From assembly GCA_017311185.1 (NCBI GenBank), contig JAESUZ010005543.1, forward strand, positions 124,001 through 188,000: a stretch of 64,000 nucleotides of DNA. The letters run 5' to 3'. A model generated the notes under the pieces. The model saw only the letters and a list, made by a program, of their open reading frames with translations. It searched no databases and was not told where the DNA came from. This document shows, piece after piece, positions 1-10,885 of the stretch; positions within the stretch are counted from its first letter, which is position 1, and every line of letters begins with the position of its first letter. The translations under genes and the position numbers were made by a program. Source of the stretch: Proteles cristata cristata. Its lineage: Eukaryota; Chordata; Mammalia; Carnivora; Hyaenidae.

Positions 1-368
1 GAGTAAAGTGATCATATGTAAAGGAAAAGTAAGTGAAAGTTAAAATTTTTACCTGGATTATCAAGAGTTCATAGAGCATGCCAAAGGATTTGGATTCTCT
101 TAATAGAAAATTGCTAGGTGGTCTAGGAATTAGGAAGTTTACTTGGTGCACTAGAGGTACAAAGAAAAGTTGGTTTCTAGAGTCATCTGAGAAAGATACC
201 TAACAGGGCATAGAAGGGAGATGATGGATACTGGGTCGATGTCTGTTTTATAAGAAATGGTGCCACCTAGGTATAGGAGGATTCAAAGATAACTTCTGAT
301 ATTATGGGTGATTAATGATGACTTATGTGTATCTTAGTTACTCCTAGGTGAAAGTTTCTTGGATTTTC

Positions 369-596
369 TTAAAAACAATTTTTTAAAAAATGTTTTATCT
401 ATTTCTGAGAGAGAAGGAGAGACAGCATGAGGAGGGGAAGGTCAAGGAGAGAGGGAGACACAGAATCTGAAACACGCTGCAGGCTCTGAGCTAGCTGTCA
501 GCACAGAACCAGATGCAGGACTTGAACCCACAAACTGTGAGATCATGACCTGAGCCAAAGTTGGCCGCTTAACCGACTGAGCCACCCAGGCGCCCC
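369..596 (-). mobile_element. Feliform tRNA-derived SINE (SINEC_Fc-like), full length
   Basis: Reverse-strand SINE: the T-rich tail is at the left, then GA-rich DNA, then the tRNA-like head ending in GCCACCCAGGCGCCCC. It is flanked by a perfect 12-bp target-site duplication, TCTTGGATTTTC, at 357-368 and 601-612. The open frame across it on the minus strand is SINE sequence, not a gene. Confidence 0.95.
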
Positions 597-835
597 AGTG
601 TCTTGGATTTTCAAGTGCCTCTGGACCAACTGTAGGAACCATCTCTGTAGTTACAGATTGCATTGCTAATGGTGCTGGTCCAAGGACCACACTTTGAGAA
701 TTAGTGTCCTAGATCAATATTAAGGGATGTCCCTGAAAACAAATTGGAATAGTTTGGTTTTATGAAATTTAAAGGATAGAATTAAATGAATTTAAAAGCA
801 GAGATGTGATTGGTTCTTTGTAATAATTTTTTAAA

Positions 836-1034
836 CAGTTTTTAAAATTTATTTTTGAGAGACAGAGACAGAGCATAAGCGGGTGAGAGCCGGAGAGAGA
901 GGGCACAGTCTGAAGCAGACTCCAGGCTCTGAGCTGTCAGCACAGAGCTAGATGGCAGGCTTGAGCCCACCAACTGTGAGATCATGACCTGAGCTGAAAT
1001 CGGATGCCTAACTGACTAAGCCACCCAGGTGCCT
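836..1034 (-). mobile_element. Feliform tRNA-derived SINE, older copy
   Basis: Reverse-strand SINE with diverged B-box and head (GCCACCCAGGTGCCT). AATAATTTTTTAAA occurs at 822-835 and again at 1056-1069, but the right copy sits about 20 bp beyond the head. It may be the target-site duplication or a chance AT-rich match. Confidence 0.9.
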
Positions 1035-1070
1035 GAACGGTCAATTAAGGTTGAGAATAATTTTTTAAAT

Positions 1071-1157
1071 ACTTTATATATATATATGTATATATATATA
1101 TATACTGTAATAACCATGTAATATATATATATATATACTGTAATAACCACGTATATT
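1071..1157. repeat. AT microsatellite with a 33-bp tandem unit
   Basis: (TA)n runs are broken by ACTGTAATAACC at 1104 and again at 1137. This indicates a 33-bp unit, made of a TA run plus a short unique piece, repeated in tandem. It is low-complexity DNA and likely polymorphic in length. Confidence 0.9.
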
Positions 1158-1579
1158 TATTTTCATGTGTGTATATGCATGCACATACATATCTGTTATT
1201 TATAGTACATACCATAATATAACTAAAGTATCGTTTATGCTATTCCAGCATTTGAAAATCCATATCATTACCTCAATATTTCCTGAATTACAGAAACATA
1301 TAGAAACTACAAAGAGTAAATTTTCAAAGAGATGGCCATGGGAAGTTGCAGAAGGTCATATAATGCACTTTTAAATTTTTGGCAAATCCCACTATGGGTG
1401 GTTTGGCAGTAGAAGGTATCTAGAAGCAAAAAGTAAAAATTTTATCTGAATATTAATTTTATATTATATAGTATTTACAATACAAAAATAGCTAATTTCT
1501 GAAGAAATGTTATAAAACAGACTCATGATATGTGATAAAGAATATAGAAAATAAAAGATGAACTTTTAAATAGAATTTT

Positions 1580-1802
1580 TTTTAAATATATTTTTTAAAT
1601 TTATTTCTAGGAGAGAGAGAGAGAGAGACAGCGTGAGCAGGGGAGGGTCAGAGAGAGAGGGAGACACAGACTCTGAAATAGGCTCCAGACTCTGAGCTGG
1701 CAGTCAGCACAGAGCCCGACGCAGGGCTCGAACCCATGAACCGCGAGATCGTGACCTAAGCGAAAGTCGGACGCTTAATCGACTAAGCCACCCAGGTGCC
1801 CC
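1580..1802 (-). mobile_element. Feliform SINE, young subfamily
   Basis: Reverse-strand SINE of the subfamily marked by TTTCTAGGAGAGAG near the tail and CCTAAGCGAAAGTCGGACGC in the head. Flanks are TAAATAGAATTTT (1567-1579) and TAAATCGAATTTT (1803-1815), a 12/13 match, so this is a target-site duplication. Many CpGs remain, which fits a recent insertion. Confidence 0.95.
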
Positions 1803-1950
1803 TAAATCGAATTTTAAACAATTGACAACCTTAGGAAATGTTTACCAGTTAGCTTTTCTCTTAGTATTTAATTTCCCTTTAAAAACAATTCCTTTAACAT
1901 TTGATTCGATATAACATTTGTAGAATTTACAATTCTTAATAGAGACATAG

Positions 1951-2160
1951 GGGGCGCCTGGGTGGCTTAGTCGGTTAAGCGTCCGACTTTCGCTTAGGTC
2001 ATGATCTCGCGGTTTGTGGGTTCGAGCCCCGCGTCGGGCTCTGTGCTGACAGCCCAGAGCCTGGAGCCTGTTTCAGATTCTGTGTCTCCCTCTCTCTCTG
2101 ACCCTCCCCTGCTCACGCTGTCTCTCTCTCCTAGAAATAAATAAAACATTTAAAAAAAAA
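1951..2160 (+). mobile_element. Feliform SINE, young subfamily, intact Pol III boxes
   Basis: Forward SINE starting GGGGCGCCTGGGTGG. The A-box-like TGGCTTAGTCGG is at 1963-1974 and the B-box GGTTCGAGCCC at 2029-2039, both as expected for a tRNA-derived RNA polymerase III promoter. It ends in an A-rich tail. A perfect 13-bp target-site duplication, AATAGAGACATAG, lies at 1938-1950 and 2161-2173. It faces the SINE at 1580-1802 head to head. Confidence 0.97.
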
Positions 2161-2210
2161 AATAGAGACATAGGTAGGTGTTTACAGCAATATTTAAAGA
2201 GGAGAGGAAT

Positions 2211-2421
2211 GGGTCGCCTGGGTGTCTCAGTAGGCTAAACGTCTGACTTCTGTTCAGGTCACGATCTCACGGTTGGTGGGTTCTAGCCCTGCGTTGGGCT
2301 CTGTGCTGAAGCTCAGAGCCTGGATCCTGCTTCGGATTCTGTGTCTCCCTGTCTCTCTGACCCTTCCCTGCTCATGCTGTGTCTCTCTCTCTCAGAAATA
2401 AATTAAAAAATTTTTAAAAAG
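2211..2421 (+). mobile_element. Feliform tRNA-derived SINE, full length
   Basis: Forward SINE with slightly diverged head (GGTCGCCTGGGTGTCTCAG) and an AAATAAATT/A-rich tail. A perfect 16-bp target-site duplication, TAAAGAGGAGAGGAAT, is at 2195-2210 and 2422-2437. Confidence 0.96.
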
Positions 2422-2536
2422 TAAAGAGGAGAGGAATAATTTCTTAACTTGTTATAGATGCAGGCAATCATTTCATAGGAAATGAATGTAAACCAAAAGA
2501 AAATGAAATATCTCAAAGCACTTATAAACAAATGAA

Positions 2537-2789
2537 TTCTTTTTTTTTTTTTGAGTTTATTCATTTAGAGAGAGAGAGAGAGTGAGAGCACACGCGCGCG
2601 AGAGAGAGCAAGAGCATGTGTGAGCTGGCAAGGGACAGAGAGAGAGGAAGAGAAAGAGAATCCCAAGCAGGCTCTGCACTCTCAGCATGGAGCCCAGCAC
2701 AGAGGTTGATACCACTAATGGTGAGATCATGAACTGAGTTCAGAAACCAAGATTCAGATGCTTAACTGACTGAGCCACCCAGGTACCCC
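2537..2789 (-). mobile_element. Old, diverged CAN-type SINE
   Basis: Reverse-strand SINE with a long GA/CG-alternating block and the older internal sequence (GGCTCTGCACTCTCAGCATGG). The flank ACAAATGAA occurs at 2528-2536 and 2790-2798. The right flank is shared with the next SINE. Confidence 0.92.
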
Positions 2790-2808
2790 ACAAATGAACT
2801 AATTCCTT

Positions 2809-3033
2809 TTTTATTAAAAATTTTTTAATGTTTATTTGTTCTTGAGAGAGAGAGTGAGACAGAGACAGAGCATGAGCGAGGGAAGGCCAGAGAGAGGGGA
2901 TCCAGAATCCGAAGCAGGCTCTAGGCTCTGAGCTGTCAGCACAGAGCTCAATTCAGGGCTGAACTCACAAACCTCAAGATCATGACCTGAGCCAAAGTCA
3001 GATGCCTAACCTACTGAGCCACCCAGGCTCCCG
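2809..3033 (-). mobile_element. Feliform SINE next to the previous one
   Basis: Reverse-strand SINE with TTTTTTAATGTTTATTTG at the tail and GCCACCCAGGCTCCC at the head. Its flanks are CAAATGAACTAATTCCTT (2791-2808) and CAAGTGAACTAACTCTTA (3035-3052). The left flank overlaps the right flank of the 2537-2789 copy, so both elements used one target. Confidence 0.93.
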
Positions 3034-3052
3034 TCAAGTGAACTAACTCTTA

Positions 3053-4185
3053 TGGCCTTGGGCTGATTTTTTAAAATCTCATGGGTATTTTCATTCATTT
3101 AATCTACAATTTTTTGAATAAAATAAAGGATGTTTTTATTTTTTAATTATTAAATTTTAATTAAAAATTTAAATTGATGTTAATTGTATATGTTCTTTGG
3201 AATACATACCCAGTAAACATACATAGGTCTGAATTGTCATCTTGGAAGATTAGGGTGTACATTTCTCATGAAATACCATGACCAATAAGTACTAAAGAAG
3301 GATTTATTTTAAAGACAGTGATGTCTTTAAATTTTACATAACTGTATTTACATAACTGTAAATCACTTGGGATTTAGTGTACTGATTCAAACCACTGATC
3401 CATCAAATCTTTGAGTAACTTCACCCAGTAGAGATTCAGCCTTTTCAAAAAAGAGCATAGACCTAACATAGTGCTAAGTAAACATTATATTAAAACATGT
3501 AATTGATTGAACAGTTAACCATTCATAACATGTTTAACAATAGGATGGGGAAATATCTTTGACCTTTTAGCAAATTAGTAGATGTTTTTATATGAAAGAA
3601 TTCCTAAATGTTATTTAGAGAGTAATTCATAAAACAATTTGAAAAATAAAAAGCTTGGCTTACAAAAGGAGTTGTAAAATTTTTAGCAAAATATTTAAAT
3701 ACTGAATTCCATTGGATATCTACATAATTTGGAAGAGAAAAATATCATTGCCTTTAATGAGACCAGATCCTCTTTGCTTTTCTAGTATACTTTTTGTCTT
3801 TATTTTGGAGTATGTAATATAGCTAGTCTCTGAGGATGACCTAAGTTAAATAAAAATGCTGTCATTTTAATTAATACAACACGAGCTGTAACGACACAAG
3901 TGGCTTCAGAAGATCTGTTTTCATTTGATTCTAGGTAATTGAGAATCAGTCATTGAATATGTATAAGCATTTCTGACTCTAGACATTTTAGAGTCAAAAG
4001 AGAATCAGGAACCATCTCTGCTCACAAGGCGTTTCTGGTATAGTCATGTGATTGTCTCATTGTCTCATTCTTGTACCTCCATACTTCAGAGCCAAAGATG
4101 AATGTGGTCTGTAGCAGTTGGACATTTAGTTCGAGCTGTCGATTATTTCCTGATTAGGCATGATGCTGGTTTTAAAAGTTTGTTT
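3053..4185. other. AT-rich unique DNA, no gene seen
   Basis: No recognisable repeat or coding feature apart from an AT-rich low-complexity patch near 3103-3190. Open frames are short. Confidence 0.6.
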
Positions 4186-4435
4186 GGGGGAAATGATTTT
4201 AGATTTATAGACAAGTGGCAAAGAGAATACAGATAGTTCCCATATAATCAAGCCAGTTTCCCCTAATGCTAAGATCTTTTATAAGCATACTATATTTGTT
4301 AAAACTAAGTCATTCACATTGGTATGTTACTCTTAACTACAGAGTTTATTCAGATTTCACTAGTTTTTCCACTAATGTTCTTCTTCTGTTCCAGAAAGTA
4401 GGAAATTTCCCCCCATCAGTTTCTATTCAGTAATA
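4186..4435 (-). mobile_element. Old LINE-1 3' fragment (probable)
   Basis: The text from TTATAGACAAGTGGCAAAGAG through TTTTTCCACTAATGTTC resembles the reverse complement of ancient mammalian L1M 3' ends as I recall them. It is strongly diverged and no target-site duplication is visible. Family assignment is from memory. Confidence 0.5.
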
Positions 4436-4479
4436 CATTTTTTACCATATTATGATAAAATTGTCATCGGTTTAACTTA

Positions 4480-4965
4480 AGTTTAATAGACTTTATTTCT
4501 TAGAGTAGTTTTAGGTTTACATGAAAGTTGCACCGGAGAGTACAGATGATACATATATGCTGTACATAATTTACATCTACTCTCCCGCTGCCCAGTTTCC
4601 TCTATAATGTCTTGCATTGCTGTAGTATATTGGTTAAAAATGATGAACCAGTATTGAAGCATGATTTTAACTAAAAACCATAGTTTATATTAGATTGTAC
4701 CTTTTGTATTGTACAATTCTCTAGATTTTACCAAATACATAATGTATGTATCTACCATTCCAGTATCAAACAGAACAGTTTCACTGCCCTAAAAATCCCC
4801 TGTGCTCCACCTGCTCATCCCTTTCCCCATCTTGGGGCAACACCATTCTTCTACTATCTCTATGGTTTTCCCTTTTCCAGAAAGTCATTTGGGCAGAATC
4901 ATATTTTATCTATCTTTTTCAGACTGGTTTCATTCACTTAGCAATATGCATTTAAGATTCCTCCA
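4480..4965 (-). mobile_element. Old LINE-1 3' fragment (probable)
   Basis: The run TAGAGTAGTTTTAGGTTTACA ... CCATAGTTTATATTAGATTG ... GTTTCACTGCCCTAAAAATC ... TTTCATTCACTTAGCAATATGC follows the order of an antisense L1M 3' end. The 69-codon open frame at 4746-4955 lies within it and is not a gene. Confidence 0.6.
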
Positions 4966-6098
4966 GTTATGATCCTGTTTTGTATTTGCTTTAACTATCT
5001 TAATATACTTCTAGTTTTAAACATGGTGCTCTGCATTCTGAATTTGCCAAACAAGTCCTTGTCCATGTTGTTTTTCCATTTTATGCTTATTGAGGACTGC
5101 ATTTTTGAATCTGGTTTTCTTTTATAATTCTTGATCTGAGGTTCTAACAAACCTTTGGAAGTAATTTACTTAGAAAATATCTGAACCTATCAAGATATTC
5201 ATTTCTTTGCATATTATCACTTGTAAGATAACACAATTATTTCTTCTACACTTGTTGTTACCTTTACAATACCATTCAATTATTTGTTTTTGGTCAAATA
5301 GACTCTGAAATGTTGTTAGTTCCTCATTTCCCTATTGTTAATTCCTCACTTTGTGTCTGTAGTGATGATGAATTGTAATTATTTATACTTCTCAAATTCC
5401 AAGGCTAATTATTAGACAATGTGTATTTAATGAGAGATGAGGGAAAAAAAGTCATAATAGGCACAGTCTACCAATTGAAGAACAATGGTTGGTTGGCTGA
5501 TTTGGGTTGTATAATTTAAAACAAGTTAGGGAGTAGCAATCATATCATTTCTGTACTATCAATATCAAGTATTTGATAATGTCGCAGGATTTGATAGGGC
5601 ATTTAACAAGATAAACACAAAATTAAATCTACCTTCATAGAGAAAACTTTCTTTTCCTTCACTAAAGAAAAATAAAGATTCTTATAAAGAACATTTTCTT
5701 CCTGATGACTTATTTGAGAAAGAAGGAGAGGAGAAGGGATAGGGAGAGGATTAGAACATTGATATTTTCTGCCTAAAACCAGTGTTCTTAATTTTTTTTG
5801 CATTAAATGAATTTGCTTCATTTTCTTTAAATCAAATGTATTAGAAATGCTTTATTTTAGTCAATTCTGTGTTTTCACACTCACAGGGCGACACAGACAC
5901 ACAGAGACACATGAAACTCCTTTTTCTTACATAGATTCTTCAGCTAAATATATAAAAAGCTTTTTTATTTTTTTTATAATAATACCCATTATATAAACAT
6001 TCTTAATAAAACCATTCTCTTATGTGGACATAGTCACATAGTATGGTTTTCAGGTGGATATGTTCTGGGAGTTAAACCAATTCTTATCCATATTATTT
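4966..6098. other. Unique AT-rich DNA, no gene seen
   Basis: No repeat family, RNA gene or plausible exon recognised. The 72-codon minus-strand open frame near 5603-5821 shows no domain or conservation signal. Confidence 0.6.
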
Positions 6099-6114
6099 AA
6101 AATAATGTAGAATG

Positions 6115-6319
6115 GGGGCAGCAGGTGGTTCAGTTGGTTAAGCATCTGACTCTCGGTTTTGGTTCAGGTCATGATCTCATGGTTTTGTGAGTTCGAACTC
6201 CATGTTAAGCTCTGTGCTATCAGTGCAGAGTCTGCTTGGGATTCTCTCTTCCTCTGTTTCTGCCCCTCTCCTGCTCATGCTGTCTCTGTCTCTCTCAAAA
6301 TAAATAAACTTAAAAAAAT
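6115..6319 (+). mobile_element. Feliform tRNA-derived SINE, older type
   Basis: Forward SINE with a diverged head (GGGGGCAGCAGGTGGTTCAG), a TCTCAAAATAAATAAAC end and an A-rich tail. A perfect 16-bp target-site duplication, AAAATAATGTAGAATG, is at 6099-6114 and 6320-6335. Confidence 0.95.
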
Positions 6320-6711
6320 AAAATAATGTAGAATGATATTTTTATATGAATGTTGAGAAGATCTTGTGACTTTTTCTTTATGAATTGGTCCGAATGTATA
6401 ATATTCAATAACTTACATCCATTTCACTGAATAAATTGATGTAAGTATCTCAAATTTTAAAAATCTACCTTCTGTATTATCCATCTCAGATAATGCATTA
6501 AATGTCCACTTAGTCACTTGATGTAAAGACCTGTGAGTCAATTCTGATTTGTTGTTTCTTTTTATCCATATTTAATTATTCACTATTTCCTAAGGATTCT
6601 TTCTTGACTATGTGCAGAATCAATTTTTTTCTCCATTTTAATGGTTGTGAGGCTTCAGTCCAGCAGCCATAACTGAAGAAGGCACTTGTATATAAAAAGA
6701 ACTTTGGCTTA

Positions 6712-6905
6712 GGGGCGCCTGGGTGGCTTAGTCGGTTAAGTGTCCGACTTTCGCTTAGGTCATGATCTCATGGTTCCTGAGTATGAACCCCGCATCAGGT
6801 TCACTGGTATCATGGCATGTCCTGCTTGGATCCTCTGTCTCCCTCTCTCTCTGCCCTTCCCCTGCTCATGCTCTCTCTTTCAAAAATAAATAAACATTAA
6901 AAGAA
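6712..6905 (+). mobile_element. Feliform SINE, mosaic-looking copy
   Basis: The head has young-subfamily bases (TCCGACTTTCGCTTAGGTC). The distal half has the older TTTCAAAAATAAATAAAC tail, and the middle is rearranged (GCATCAGGTTCACTGGTATC). No clear target-site duplication was found. Confidence 0.9.
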
Positions 6906-7172
6906 ATCACTCAGCTCATTTGACAGTATCATGCAGTAGTTAAAATAAAAGAGGAAGCCAAAATAGAAAAGTCTCTATGTTTTATCTTAGAAAAGTTAAA
7001 CAACAACAAAAAAAAGGCATGGAACATGAGTCCAGAGAGAGTTCAGTAAACATGAAAAGGAAGAAGGCATTTGGAAGAAATGATAAGCTATGTACAAGAA
7101 GTGCACTAATGTTTTGGGGAGAGAATAAGTGGCCTTGTCTGTTGAAGATATTATGCAAATGTCAGCTAATAC

Positions 7173-7228
7173 CACACACACACACACACACACGAAATGA
7201 GTGTGTGTGTGTGTGTACTCGTGTGTGT
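7173..7228. repeat. (CA)n next to (GT)n, inverted dinucleotide repeat
   Basis: A 21-base CA run (7173-7193) is followed by a 7-base spacer GAAATGA and a 16-base GT run (7201-7216), then a short interrupted GT run. The two arms are complementary over 16 bp and could form a hairpin. The small open frames on both strands here come from the repeat. Confidence 0.95.
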
Positions 7229-8333
7229 ATTAGTTGTTGGAAAACTGAAATATATGTTAAAATGAAAACATGCTTATATAATAATGTTGATTAAAAGACT
7301 ACAATAAAGAATAAGTATATTCAAGTATATTTGTTTTTTTCTGTGTCTAAGAAAGATAGGATTAGTAGTTGTGGATTTACTGTTTTACAAGAAAGACTTC
7401 TCTCTCTCTCCTTTTTCTTTTACTGCATTTGAAATTTTTATTGATAAGCAGAGAAGACAGGAAGTGCTAAGTAATTTTATTTAAGAACACATAAAAAGAA
7501 CTTATGAATAAATTAAGATGATATGACCATCAGAAGTTACACGAAATGTTTTCCTCTTTCATGGAACAGAAACACAAATTGAATTTTAAATTTCTCTAGC
7601 CTTCTTATTTTTAAAGGTTGAAAAATGGTCAGAAAAAATTAGTGCTTTTCAAATTGGGGAAAACTTATGTTTAAAAAAATATGTCTAAATTTTAGGACAA
7701 TAAAACAAAATGACTCCCTTAGAAGATCATTAGGGATTAATTTACTCTGACATTGATTTTTCAAACTACCCATGTCAGGAAAGTTCTGTTTGTCATCTCA
7801 CTTATGGAAACAGTTGACAGATACATCTGAGTTATTTTCAATTCTTGTCACTTACACTTCCATCTGAAAGGAAGAGAAAAAATTACTGGCTTTCACAGAA
7901 ACTTAACTAAACTAGGTATTTGCAAATAGAAATTAAAGTTTAGTTGAAGTCACATAATGAAATAATTGTGAAAATGTTCATCAATATTGGGACCTGAAAG
8001 TACTGAGTTACAAGGAGCTAGAATGACATAATGCAAAATTTGAAACCAGAACATAATGGTCAAGGGATCGTAGGCATTTAAAAGGGATAGAGAAATTGCA
8101 GCAAGGTCCATAGTACCTCAGGGGTCTATTGAAATAGAGAATAATACCATGTCAAAATAATTGTAAAATATTCTATAATTTGGTGGACTTTGTGGAATAT
8201 TGGTTTCTTCCTGAAATCAGGTGTGTCTGACTTGATTTTATGGGTATAGACTAAAGCTTGTAGGAAGTTTTGCCCTTGAAACTTATTCATTTATTCTATA
8301 AATATTTACTAAAAACATTCTATTTAGTGAGGC
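7229..8333. other. Unique AT-rich DNA, no gene seen
   Basis: No repeat, RNA gene or exon-like structure recognised in this interval. Confidence 0.55.
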
Positions 8334-8350
8334 AGTGCTAAGACATTTTT

Positions 8351-8596
8351 AAAAAATTTAAAGTTCATTTATTTTTGAGAGAGAGAGAGAGAGAGAGAGA
8401 GTGGTGTGTGTGTGTGTGTGTGTGTGTGTGAGTGGGGGAGGGGCAGAGAGAGAGGGAGATACAGAAAGTGAAGCAGGCTCCAGGCTCCAAGCTGTCATCA
8501 CAGAGCCCACCCTACATGGGCCTCAAATTACAAACTGTGAGATCATGACCTGAGCCAAAGTTGGATGCTTAACCAGCTGAGCCACCCGCACACCCA
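8351..8596 (-). mobile_element. Feliform SINE with GA/GT expansion
   Basis: Reverse-strand SINE whose pyrimidine/purine part has grown into (GA)n followed by (GT)n at about 8379-8430. The flanks AGTGCTAAGACATTTTT (8334-8350) and AGTGCTAGACCTTTTTT (8597-8613) form an imperfect target-site duplication. Confidence 0.94.
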
Positions 8597-8907
8597 AGTG
8601 CTAGACCTTTTTTAAGGTACTCTTTTGAAGATGAAACAATCACTAATTTAACATACCTGTCATCTTCTGGATTTTTTTTTTTTGAAACAGAAAACCACTG
8701 AAACTAGTCTATAGAAATGCTATGTCATTCATCAGACACGAGTCAAGAATTTTAAGTGGTTAGAGTATACATATATAACCTTCCACATTAAATTCATAGA
8801 TAGAAAAAGAAAAAGTATTATGAAAATACTACAGAAAATATAAAATTTGTAGGTCTTTATGTTTATAAGACTTGAGCAATTATAAGAAGTGAATACACTT
8901 TAAATAA

Positions 8908-9124
8908 AAAAATTTAAATGTTTATTTACTTTTGAGAGAGAGAGAGAGAGAGAACATGAGTGAGGGAGAGGCAGAGAGAGACACACACACACACAGAATC
9001 CAAAGTGGGCTCCAGGCTCTGAGCTGTCAGCACAGAGCCAACGTGGGGCATGAACCCACTAACTGTAAGATCATGACCTGAGCCAAAGTCGGACACTTAA
9101 CTGACTGAGTCATGCAGGAGCCCC
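8908..9124 (-). mobile_element. Feliform tRNA-derived SINE
   Basis: Reverse-strand SINE with GA repeat, a short (CA)n and a head ending in GGAGCCCC. The flanks AATACACTTTAAATA (8892-) and AATGCACTTTAATTA (9125-) form an imperfect target-site duplication. Confidence 0.93.
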
Positions 9125-9136
9125 AATGCACTTTAA

Positions 9137-9815
9137 TTATTAGACACTTTAATCAATTTTTAACAAATGTGACACTCTAATGTAATACAATAAAAAATAA
9201 TAGGTGATACTGTAATGGAAGTGTTTTATGGGAAATCTGTACCATCTACTTACTATTCTGCAAACCTTGACCACTCTAAAAATGAAGAAATACTTTTTAA
9301 AACTATCAATAAATCTTTAACAATTTATTCAGTGATTCAGAATTTTGCCATTTGATATGACATGTTATAAAAATATAGAATAATGTAGGATTCTGATGTA
9401 ATCTGTGATATTATAGGCAGAATTGTGTAAGATGTAATAACCAGTGGTACTATTTTTGGAAAAAAATAAAGGACTGCATTAGTACACTTTAAATGCCAAA
9501 GAATTTACTGGGATGTCAATGTGTGATAGCAAAAGGAAGGGTGATTGGTATTAGTTAATAGGAGATTCTTAGGTGGATTTTTCTGTCTTCCTCTCAGCCC
9601 TTATAATAAAGAGATAAAATTTGTGACAGAATTCACAAGGCACCAAAATATATTTGTATCTACAAGTACCAGCTTGTTCTGAGGTTTTGCTACAACCGAC
9701 CATAGGGAGTAGATCTTTCAAAGGTTCTGTTGCTGTATACCCATTTGCTTGTATCTCTGGCTCTCTGCTCAGTGACACAGTTGGAATAGAAAAGGATATG
9801 ATTCTTAGAAGATAT
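9137..9815. other. Unique DNA, no gene seen
   Basis: No recognised repeat. A 69-codon minus-strand open frame (9569-9778) has no family match that I know and no supporting splice or promoter context. Confidence 0.5.
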
Positions 9816-9956
9816 TGGGACTTGAACCCATGAACTGTGAGATCATGACCTGAGCTGAAGTTGGACGCTTAACCGACTGAGCCACCCAGGTGCCCAAGTT
9901 TGACATTTTTAACCCGAGAGTTGATGTTTATAAGCTTGTACAAATTCTACCATCTT
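9816..9956. repeat. Direct duplicate (copy A): SINE head plus its flank
   Basis: This 141-bp segment matches 10745-10885 with about five mismatches and no gaps. It holds the last ~80 bp of a reverse-strand SINE (GGGACTTGAACCC to CCCAGGTGCCC) and then about 62 bp of non-repeat flank, including AAGCTTGTACAAATTCTACC. The SINE part has no tail here, so this copy is secondary. Confidence 0.93.
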
Positions 9957-10590
9957 AAATGTAGATGTCCTAATGATTAATTAAGCACGTTATGTCAAAT
10001 GATGTCTAATTACACAAAGTACAGCATAGATACGAAAGTCAAAGTCGTAACAAATAACTAGACTTCCATGGATTATATTTGATCAGTTGAACAAATGCCT
10101 TGAATTTTGAACAAGATCAAAGTCATCTCTGGTCTTCAAGAAATTTTGACAGTAAAATTTGACATCTGTTCTGGTATATATGTGACTTATTTATATTTTA
10201 TATGTATGGATAGATAAAATGTACATTAAATACTGAAAAAAGGAGGCTTTAAAAAAGGCTAAAACAAATATCAATGGCAGGGGCATTTGTACCTCATTTT
10301 GGAAATCTCATAGTTTAGATAATAAATGTCTTCCTTCATTTAATGACCAATGGTCCTTTCCAGATTTTGAAAATCCACGTAACTTCCCCAAATGCAAATA
10401 CACACATTGGAGAAAACTTCAAAATACTGATAACAGATCAATAACATTCTATGTGACCAAAATGTTTACTGGATAACAACTTAAATTTAATATGTATTAA
10501 ATATGTATTAAGTTTTTTTCATATGATTTATTACTTGCCTCCTAAAAAAAGTGACAGATTGATAATGAATGTATATGTTGGGACACTCAC
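9957..10590. other. Unique AT-rich DNA, no gene seen
   Basis: No recognised element between the two copies of the 141-bp duplicate, up to the left flank of the full SINE. Confidence 0.5.
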
Positions 10591-10602
10591 AAGTTTGATA
10601 TT

Positions 10603-10824
10603 GTTCTTTAAAATTTTCTTAACTTTTATTTATTTTTGAGAGACAGAGAGAGACAGAGCATTAGCAGGGTAGGAGCAGAGAGAGAGGGAGAGACAGAATC
10701 TAAAGTAGGCTTTAGGCTCTGAGCTGTCAGCACAGAACCCAGTGTGGGACTTGAACCCATGAACTGTGAGATCAGGACCTGAGCTGAAGTCGGACGCTTA
10801 ACCGACTGAGCCACCCAGCTGCCC
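10603..10824 (-). mobile_element. Feliform SINE, source of the duplicated head
   Basis: Complete reverse-strand SINE. The target-site duplication is AAGTTTGATATT (10591-10602) and AAGTTTGACATT (10825-10836). Because these duplications flank a complete element, this is the original insertion, and the tail-less copy at 9816 derives from it. Confidence 0.95.
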
Positions 10825-10885
10825 AAGTTTGACATTTTAAACCTGAGAGTTGATGTTTATAAGCTTGTACAAATTCTACCATCTT
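10745..10885. repeat. Direct duplicate (copy B), likely source
   Basis: Partner of 9816-9956, 141 bp and gap-free. It spans the right part of the complete SINE and 61 bp of its downstream flank. The start-to-start distance is 929 bp. Confidence 0.93.

Noticed and set aside
1951..2040. A functional tRNA gene in the SINE head
   Set aside because: A- and B-box motifs are present, but the sequence continues as a SINE with CT-rich body, A tail and target-site duplications.
8377..8432. GA/GT alternating block as a regulatory element
   Set aside because: It lies within a SINE and is a simple expansion of its purine-rich segment.
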